In this document: in pieces, positions 5,401 through 9,334 of the stretch
Numbering within the stretch: the first letter of the stretch is position 1
Layout of the letters: each line of letters starts with the position of its first letter
Source: Spirochaetaceae bacterium
GTDB taxonomy: Bacteria; Spirochaetota; Spirochaetia; Treponematales; Breznakiellaceae
Reading direction: 5' to 3'
Assembly (NCBI GenBank): GCA_031284295.1
Contig: JAITAE010000029.1
Coordinates: 1-9,334 of the forward strand
Length of the DNA: 9,334 bases
The notes under the pieces: generated by a model
Database searches by the model: none
The model's input: the letters and a program-made list of their open reading frames with translations, nothing else
What the model was told of the DNA's origin: nothing
Position numbers and translations under genes: made by a program

Positions 5401-5715
5401 ACCTTGCTTGGTCAAGGAAGAAAAATTCTTGGCTAAATCAAAACCTTGCTTGGCCAAGGAAAAAAAATCCTTGGCTAAATCAAAACCTTGCTTGGTCAAG
5501 GAAAAAAAATCCTTGGCTAAATCAAAACCTTGCTTGGCCAAGGAAGAAAAATCCTTGGCTAAATCAAAACCTTGCTTGGCCAAGGAAAAAAAATTCTTGG
5601 CTAAATCAAAACCTTGCTTGGCCAAGGAAAAAAAATCCTTGGCTAAATCAAAACTTTGCTTGGTCAAGGAAGAAAAATCCTTGGCCAAATCAAAACCTTG
5701 CTTGGCCAAGCAAGG
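5401..5715. repeat. Tandem array of seven 42-bp hairpin-forming units plus a terminal palindrome
   Basis: The seven units start at 5401, 5443, 5485, 5527, 5569, 5611 and 5653. They begin ACCTTGCTTGG (unit 7 ACTTTGC) and end TAAATCAAA (unit 7 CAAATCAAA). In each, TTGGYCAAGGA pairs with TYCTTGGCYAA to form an 11-bp stem-loop around an A-rich loop. An eighth partial unit becomes the palindrome at 5696-5715. Two looser copies of GGCAGCCAAAACCTTG lie just before it (5370-5400). Because 42 is a multiple of 3, 14-residue repeat reading frames are open on both strands (units AKSKPCLAKEKKSL plus, AKQGFDLAKDFFSL minus). Neither has an ATG or a ribosome site. Differences between units are transitions and mostly change amino acids in both frames, while all keep pairing in a plus-strand RNA through G-U pairs. 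I therefore favour a non-coding structured array. Confidence 0.85.
5696..5715. repeat. 20-bp perfect palindrome closing the array
   Basis: CCTTGCTTGG followed by CCAAGCAAGG is an exact palindrome. It arises where the last 42-bp unit leaves its consensus (CCAAGCAAGG instead of CCAAGGA). It could be cut, bound as a dimer site, or mark where the array grows or recombines. Confidence 0.9.
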
Positions 5716-5765
5716 CCAATATTTATAGGGAATGGGTGAGGAGTTGACCGTAATTACAGGGAAGC

Positions 5766-5834
5766 GGGCTCAACGCGAAGCGTTGAGCTCCGGAGTTTGC
5801 TTCGCAACGCTGCGCGTTGCTTACCGCAAACTCC
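5766..5834. repeat. Compound palindromic element with GGAGTTTGC ends
   Basis: First is a stem GCTCAACGC-GAA-GCGTTGAGC (5768-5788). Then GGAGTTTGC (5792-5800) and GCAAACTCC (5826-5834) enclose a smaller stem GCAACG/CGTTGC. The same 9-bp ends, and the closing sequence CTTACCGCAAACTCCAG, bound a longer segment at 9230-9331. This suggests a family of small elements with fixed ends and variable interior. Confidence 0.7.
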
Positions 5835-5850
5835 AGCCGGTGTTGGTGGG

Positions 5851-5894
5851 GCGACGGATTGGGGGGTAGGGCGCAACGTAGTGCGACCGTAGGG
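5851..5894. repeat. Dispersed repeat P, copy 2
   Basis: This is the second copy of the 44-bp repeat at 1691-1734, with two differences. Here it runs directly into element A (5891-5937) instead of element R. No gene is seen from 5136 to 6391; the whole stretch is made of the array and these repeats. Confidence 0.8.
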
Positions 5895-6066
5895 CGCTAA
5901 AAACTTATTCTAAACAGCGGCCTGGTCCCGCGCCACAAAACAGCGTTTAAGCTGTTTTGCCTGACGTTCTACCGCACGCTTAGCCGCATAAGGAAGGAAA
6001 CGAGCTTGCGGCGGCATCTTCGACTGTACGCGCTCAATGTTTCGCGCGCTTTATCGGGCTGGGGGC
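5891..6066. repeat. Duplicated A-B block, copy 1 (with insert)
   Basis: Block A (5891-5937, starting AGGGCGCTAAAAACTTATTC) and block B (6011-6066, starting GCGGCATCTTCGACTG) are separated by 73 bp (5938-6010). Both recur at 6098-6204, where only 4 bp separate them. A differs by one base of 47, and B appears identical over 56 bp. The duplication is therefore recent or kept alike by conversion. Confidence 0.85.
5936..6010. mobile_element. Small palindromic insert between blocks A and B
   Basis: The insert opens with a perfect 9-bp hairpin CAAAACAGC/GCTGTTTTG (5936-5944 with 5951-5959, loop GTTTAA) and continues CTGACGTTCTACCGC and ATAAGGAAGG. A related copy lies at 9243-9310 with loop GTCAA. 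It is missing from the second A-B block (6145-6148). No coding capacity is present. Confidence 0.65.
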
Positions 6067-6097
6067 AGCGGAAGACCCGCGTAGCGGGGCTGTAGCG

Positions 6098-6204
6098 AGG
6101 GCGCTAAAAACTTATTCTAATCAGCGGCCTGGTCCCGCGCCACAGCCTGCGGCATCTTCGACTGTACGCGCTCAATGTTTCGCGCGCTTTATCGGGCTGG
6201 GGGC
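6098..6204. repeat. Duplicated A-B block, copy 2 (without insert)
   Basis: Block A (6098-6144) joins block B (6149-6204) through the 4 bases GCCT. The end of B overlaps the start of element R (6199). Comparison with 5891-6066 gives a natural filled and unfilled site pair. Confidence 0.85.
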
Positions 6205-6255
6205 GCGTCGAGAAGGCGACTATGTGCCGCGAGCGGCATGGAAACAGCGCCCCCC
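6199..6255. repeat. Palindromic element R, copy 2
   Basis: This is bounded by GGGGGCGC and GCGCCCCCC, with the inner stem TGCCG-CGAG-CGGCA. It matches 1732-1790 in length to within 2 bp and shares TATGTGCCG and GCGGCATGGAAA. It is fused to block B on its left side. Confidence 0.75.
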
Positions 6256-6313
6256 TTCATATCAAGAATCATTGTGAACATAGTTAACCGCAGGGACAAC
6301 ACCTGACATACCC

Positions 6314-6370
6314 GCGGACTTTTAAGCCGCTGGCGGTACGCTACCGCGTAGCGGACTTTAAACCCACTGG
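6314..6370. repeat. Imperfect 20-bp direct repeat upstream of mobA
   Basis: GCGGACTTTTAAGCCGCTGG (6314-6333) recurs as GCGGACTTTAAACCCACTGG (6351-6370), matching at 17 of 20 positions with a 37-bp period. The short inverted CGCTA/TAGCG lies between them. It ends about 20 bp before the mobA start. A related GCGGC-TTGA-GCCGC hairpin follows mobA (7005-7018). It may be a repeat family rather than an operator. Confidence 0.5.
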
Positions 6371-6391
6371 TGGGTGGTATAGCATTATGTT

Positions 6392-7000
6392 ATGGAACAG
6401 ACGGGGGAAAGGCCGTTCTTTGGCAGCGCGTTGATACTTGCCGGCGGAAAGGGGTCGCGCATCGGTTACGATAAAAAAAGACTGACACTTAACGGCGGCA
6501 GCGTGATGGCGGAACTTGTAACAAAGCTGCGCCATATCTTTGATGAAATTATCGTTTCTTCAAACAATGAATTTGAGCATGAAAATGTAACCGTGCTGAG
6601 TGACGGCATAGGCGCCGGTCCGCTCGCCGGCATATACCAGGGCTTGAGGCGCTGTAACAGTGAATACCTGTATGTTATTGCCTGTGATATGCCTTTCGTG
6701 TCGCCCGCCTATATCGCTTTTATAAAGAATAAAATAGAAGGCGGCTCTTACGACGCCTGTGTGGCGCGGAACGGGGCTTTTCTTGAGCCGTTTAACGCGC
6801 TATGGGGAAAGTCCTGCATCGAACCAGTCCGCGCCGCGCTGGAAAACGGCGTCTACAAAATCCTGCCGGTACTAAAAAGCCTGCGCCTCCGCGTTGTCGG
6901 GGAGGACGAGGTAAAACGGTTTTCGGAACAGCGCGACCTGTTCTTTAATATAAACTATGCCGCCGATTTACGGGACGCGGAAAAAGCGTTCAAAACTTAA
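6392..7000 (+). CDS. mobA: Molybdenum cofactor guanylyltransferase (MobA)
   Basis: MobA joins GMP from GTP to Mo-molybdopterin in the cytoplasm, giving the guanine-dinucleotide cofactor (MGD) used by DMSO-reductase family enzymes such as formate dehydrogenase. The 202-residue protein has the nucleotidyltransferase signature LAGGKGSRIGYDKK (16-29), GIGAGPLAGI (72-81), the metal-site motif CDMPFV (98-103), LEPFNALW (131-138) and the closing FNINYAADL (185-193). Length is usual for the family. The ATG at 6392 is the only ATG start possible after an in-frame stop at 6380-6382; the ribosome site is weak. The MobA rather than MocA assignment rests on motif likeness. It is followed after 236 bp by yedF, which suggests a link with a selenium- and molybdenum-containing enzyme (inference). 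Confidence 0.9.
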   Translation: MEQTGERPFFGSALILAGGKGSRIGYDKKRLTLNGGSVMAELVTKLRHIFDEIIVSSNNEFEHENVTVLSDGIGAGPLAGIYQGLRRCNSEYLYVIACDMPFVSPAYIAFIKNKIEGGSYDACVARNGAFLEPFNALWGKSCIEPVRAALENGVYKILPVLKSLRLRVVGEDEVKRFSEQRDLFFNINYAADLRDAEKAFKT

Positions 7001-7041
7001 ACCCGCGGCTTGAGCCGCCGGGCGCGGCTTACAGGCAGGCG

Positions 7042-7070
7042 CTATTCCAAAACTTTGCGTTTTGGAATAG
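7042..7070. repeat. Perfect 12-bp hairpin after mobA
   Basis: CTATTCCAAAAC (7042-7053) pairs fully with GTTTTGGAATAG (7059-7070) around TTTGC. No T run follows, so it is not a classic terminator. GCGC on both outer sides could extend the stem across a 5-nt bulge. It may stabilise the mobA mRNA end or belong to the yedF leader. Confidence 0.8.
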
Positions 7071-7091
7071 ACTTAGCGCGGCATTAGGGAA

Positions 7092-7229
7092 AAGGCGGGG
7101 GGAGACTTCCCCCTCCTTAATTTGTTGAGGATGGCCTCTCCGCTTGCCGGGAGTTCCCCCACAAGCGGAGAAGTTATTTATCAGTGGAGGTTTGCTGTGC
7201 AGGGCCTCCGCTGCTAAAAATATAAGGAG
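7092..7229 (+). promoter_or_regulatory. Structured leader of yedF with a possible anti-Shine-Dalgarno
   Basis: Three hairpins follow one another: GGGGGA-GACT-TCCCCC with outer AAGG/CCTT (7092-7118); CTCCGCTTG/CAAGCGGAG (7138-7146 with 7162-7170); and CAGTGGAGG/CCTCCGCTG (7182-7190 with 7205-7213). CTCCTTA (7113-7119) is an exact complement of the yedF ribosome site TAAGGAG (7223-7229), so hairpin 1 and the ribosome site could compete. A 28-codon reading frame (ATG 7131, stop TAA 7215-7217, last codon Cys) spans hairpins 2 and 3. It does not match a riboswitch class I know. Confidence 0.42.
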
Positions 7230-7236
7230 ACGTATT

Positions 7237-7845
7237 ATGGAAACGTTGGACATGCGGGAAAAGCCTTGTCCGATTCCCGTGGTAAACGCAAAGAAGGCTC
7301 TTGCGGTACAGGGAGCGGAGGGCGTGGTTGTAATCGTGGACAATTTTGTCGCGGTACAGAATCTGGAAAAGATGGCAAAGGGATCGGGCTGGGGTTTTTC
7401 CTATGTTGAGGACGGGGAGTCGCTGTATAGGGTTACCGTCGTCAAGGGCCCCGCCCAGGTCCCGGATGAGGCTCTGGCCGCCTCCCCCAGCGCCAAAGGA
7501 GGCGGGAAAAAGGGGCCGGTGGTTCTGATAACTTCGGACAGTATGGGCAGGGGCGCTGAGGAGCTGGGGCGGCTCCTGATCAAGGGTTTCGTGTTTTCGC
7601 TGTCCCAGTTGAGTACGCCGCCCGAAGCGGTGATCTTTTTGAACGGCGGCGCGCATCTTACGACGGAAGGGGCAAACACGGTGGCCGATCTAAAGGCGCT
7701 GGAGGCTAGGGGCGCCGAAATATATACCTGCGGGACCTGCGCGAACTACTATAAACTGACGGACGCCCTCGCCGTAGGCAGCATCACGGACATGATGAGC
7801 ATAACAAACATACTTGCAAACGCATCCTCCGTGATAACGATATAG
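7237..7845 (+). CDS. yedF: Selenium metabolism protein YedF (TusA-like plus DsrE-like)
   Basis: The protein has 202 residues from the ATG at 7237, which has AAGGAGA (7224-7230) 6 nt upstream; more upstream starts lack such a site. Residues 1-72 form a TusA/SirA-like domain with the CPxP motif (KPCPIPVV, Cys11), the sulfur- or selenium-carrying cysteine of that fold. After a short Gly/Ser/Lys linker (80-93), residues 94-202 form a DsrE-like domain with ITSDSMGRG, FLNGGAHLTTEG and a CGTC pair (Cys165, Cys168). This two-domain layout is typical of the YedF family, which co-occurs with selenophosphate synthetase SelD. It probably carries or delivers selenium, but its exact step is not established. 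The stop codon is one base from the start of the next gene, so the two are co-translated. Confidence 0.92.
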   Translation: METLDMREKPCPIPVVNAKKALAVQGAEGVVVIVDNFVAVQNLEKMAKGSGWGFSYVEDGESLYRVTVVKGPAQVPDEALAASPSAKGGGKKGPVVLITSDSMGRGAEELGRLLIKGFVFSLSQLSTPPEAVIFLNGGAHLTTEGANTVADLKALEARGAEIYTCGTCANYYKLTDALAVGSITDMMSITNILANASSVITI

Positions 7846-7846
7846 C

Positions 7847-9010
7847 ATGCCGGTGTACGCAAACTATGCCGCCACTTCTCCGGCCTTGTCGCGGACGGTG
7901 GTAAAGGAGCTTTGCGAATATCTGGGCGGGACGCACCTGAACGCCGGGCGGAATTTTGAGGGGCTGGAGGCCGGGGCGATAGCCTTGCGGGCGCGCAAGG
8001 CTATCGCGGGTCTCTTTGGTCTGGCCGATCCGCTGAGGGTGGCCTTCACAAGCGGCGCTACCCAGGCGCTGAATATGGCGATAAACGGGCTTGTCGTGGA
8101 GGGCTGTCATGTGCTGGCCACGAGTGTCGAACATAACGCGGCGGCCCGTCCGCTGGAAGCTCTCCGCAAAAACGGCGTGATAGAGCTCGACTGGCTCCAG
8201 TGCGCCGCCGACGGTTCGCTGGACGCCGGAACGCTCCGCAAGGCGCTTAAAAAAAACACAAGGCTGCTCGTCATGTCCCACGCTTCAAATGTGCTGGGTA
8301 CGATTCTGCCTGTAACCGAATGTTTTAACATTGCCCGTGAACATGGCGTGTTTACGGTACTGGACGCGGCGCAAACGGCCGGCGTCCTGCCGTTTGCGGC
8401 GGGGGATTCCTGCGATGTCCTGGTGTTTGCCGGTCACAAGGGGCTTGGGGGGCTTGCCGGTTCGGGCGGCCTCGTGCTTGGCGAGGCCGCTTGCCGCGAA
8501 ACGCGGCAGTGGATGAGCGGCGGGACCGGCAGCGTTTCGCACTCCCTGGATATGCCCGGTTTCATGCCGGACAGGTTCGAGCCGGGGACGCAAAATACTA
8601 TCGGTATGCTTGGCCTTGCCGTATCCGTAGAGGAGATTTTACGCGCGGGAGTGGAAAAGGTAAGGGAGAGGGAGCGCGGGCTCACGGCGCGGTTTCTGTC
8701 CGGTCTAACGGCAATAAAAGGGGTCAGGCCCTGCGGAACCCTTGACCCGGACCGCTGTGTATCTGTTGTTTCGCTTGTCGTAGAGGGGCGCGGCGCGGGG
8801 GAGGTATCACGTCTGCTGTTTGAAAAGGACGGCATAATTACCCGCAGCGGGCTCCACTGTTCCCCGCTCGCCCACCGTACCTGCGGGACATTTCCTGACG
8901 GAACGGTCCGTTTCAGTTTTGGCCGCGGAACTACAGAAAAAGAGATTGATACGGCGCTCGATGCGTTGTCCCGCCAGGCCCGCCACCCGCCAGGCGGCCA
9001 GCCGCTTTAA
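7847..9010 (+). CDS. Class V aminotransferase: cysteine desulfurase / selenocysteine lyase family
   Basis: This PLP enzyme of 387 residues is of the NifS/SufS class. It takes sulfur from cysteine, or selenium from selenocysteine, as a persulfide or selenide on an active-site cysteine. Visible features are TSGATQALN (68-76, phosphate binding), EHNA with the ring-stacking His96, SHASNVLGT (144-152), DAAQTAG with Asp173 and Gln176, the PLP lysine Lys198 in FAGHKGL, GGTGS (225-229), and the catalytic Cys338 in RSGLHCSPLAHRT. The usual DNAAT near the N-terminus reads ANYAAT here. The match is to the subgroup found beside yedF in selD genomes, so selenium transfer is favoured over Fe-S assembly, though not proved. 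The ATG follows yedF by one base and has no clear ribosome site. The last few residues (HPPGGQPL) lie in GC-rich, repeat-like DNA. Confidence 0.92.
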   Translation: MPVYANYAATSPALSRTVVKELCEYLGGTHLNAGRNFEGLEAGAIALRARKAIAGLFGLADPLRVAFTSGATQALNMAINGLVVEGCHVLATSVEHNAAARPLEALRKNGVIELDWLQCAADGSLDAGTLRKALKKNTRLLVMSHASNVLGTILPVTECFNIAREHGVFTVLDAAQTAGVLPFAAGDSCDVLVFAGHKGLGGLAGSGGLVLGEAACRETRQWMSGGTGSVSHSLDMPGFMPDRFEPGTQNTIGMLGLAVSVEEILRAGVEKVRERERGLTARFLSGLTAIKGVRPCGTLDPDRCVSVVSLVVEGRGAGEVSRLLFEKDGIITRSGLHCSPLAHRTCGTFPDGTVRFSFGRGTTEKEIDTALDALSRQARHPPGGQPL

Positions 9011-9136
9011 TCGCGGTATGCCAGTTGTTATCCCTGCTGTTCTCTAGGTCTTCAGTGATTCATTCTCCAAAAGAGTTTTTTTAATCGTCATCACCCTTCA
9101 TCCTTCATTGCCGCCCTATGTTTACAGGCCACGGCG

Positions 9137-9186
9137 GGCCGCCGCTAGGCTAATTAAGAATGAGGCCGCCGCTAGGCGGCTGGGAG
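9137..9186. repeat. Dispersed repeat S, copy 2, with a doubled 14-bp motif
   Basis: GGCCGCCGCTAGGC occurs twice (9137-9150 and 9164-9177) around TAATTAAGAATGA. The second copy is part of a GCCGCC-GCTA-GGCGGC hairpin (9165-9180) and then TGGGAG. It is related to 1795-1827. Apart from a T7 run after CTCCAAAAGAG (9067-9080, at best a weak terminator), I see nothing in 9011-9136. Confidence 0.6.
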
Positions 9187-9203
9187 TCGTCCTTGAGAGG
9201 GGG

Positions 9204-9229
9204 AATAACCGGCTACGCCGGTTATTTTC
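9204..9229 (+). terminator. Perfect 10-bp hairpin, possible weak terminator
   Basis: AATAACCGGC (9204-9213) pairs fully with GCCGGTTATT (9217-9226) around TAC, and the strand continues TTCGG. The T run is short (TTTT at 9225-9228). It lies about 200 bp after the desulfurase stop and directly before the element at 9230, so it may instead belong to the repeat family. Confidence 0.4.
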
Positions 9230-9331
9230 GGAGTTTGCGCCCCAAAACAGCGTCAAGCTGTTTTGCCTGACGTTTTACCGCCTGCTTAACCCTATAAGGA
9301 AGGGGAACGCGGATTTCTTACCGCAAACTCC
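9230..9331. mobile_element. Element with GGAGTTTGC inverted ends
   Basis: GGAGTTTGC (9230-9238) and GCAAACTCC (9323-9331) bound about 102 bp. Inside are the hairpin CAAAACAGC/GCTGTTTTG (9243-9265) and the CTGACGTTTTACCGC and ATAAGGAAGG blocks shared with 5936-6005. The closing CTTACCGCAAACTCCAG matches 5820-5836. It is a non-autonomous, MITE-like unit without coding capacity. Confidence 0.6.
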
Positions 9332-9334
9332 AGG

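Noticed and set aside
5401..5720. CRISPR array
   Set aside because: The units are contiguous 42-bp tandem repeats with no unique spacers, and no cas gene is nearby.
7144..7236. Longer N-terminus of YedF starting at 7144
   Set aside because: That extension overlaps the leader hairpins, has no ribosome site, and the family N-terminus fits the ATG at 7237 with AAGGAGA before it.

Overview
The window looks like chromosomal DNA of a spirochaete, most likely a termite- or cockroach-gut type Treponema. This rests on protein style and gene mix: a BspA-type leucine-rich-repeat lipoprotein, a lone groES, an ECF sigma/anti-sigma operon, and a selenium/molybdenum-cofactor locus. Many small palindromic repeats fill the spaces between genes. 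The organism assignment is an inference; no rRNA or marker gene is present to prove it.

Layout. 1-330: C-terminal part of an unrecognised protein. 432-1604: a secreted lipoprotein with seven 22-residue BspA repeats, closed by a strong intrinsic terminator (1635-1672). 1673-2000: no gene, but pieces of dispersed repeats and a probable groES terminator. 2001-2273 (minus): groES with a good promoter. 2345-3202 (plus): ispH, divergent from groES; the groES -35 box lies against the ispH start codon. 3229-4603 (minus): a three-gene operon (small membrane protein, ECF sigma factor, zinc-type anti-sigma factor) joined by two 4-nt overlaps and preceded by a possible self-regulated ECF promoter. 4604-5063: no gene; a possible MITE-like element and a perfect 16-bp hairpin. 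5064-5135 (minus): tRNA-Glu(CTC) with its promoter. 5136-6391: no convincing gene; a tandem array of 42-bp hairpin-forming units and then a mosaic of duplicated intergenic elements. 6392-9010 (plus): mobA, a structured leader, yedF and a class V cysteine desulfurase/selenocysteine lyase homologue. 9011-9334: more copies of the dispersed repeats.

How the genes work together. YedF and the NifS-like enzyme are families known to co-occur with SelD, and MobA makes the guanine-dinucleotide form of molybdopterin. Together they suggest supply of selenium and Mo/W cofactor to a selenium- and molybdenum-dependent enzyme such as formate dehydrogenase (inference). The sigma operon is a self-contained envelope-signal module. 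The most unusual parts are the 42-bp hairpin array, the leader of yedF with a possible anti-Shine-Dalgarno switch, and the repeat mosaic, where a filled and an unfilled site of one small element lie side by side.
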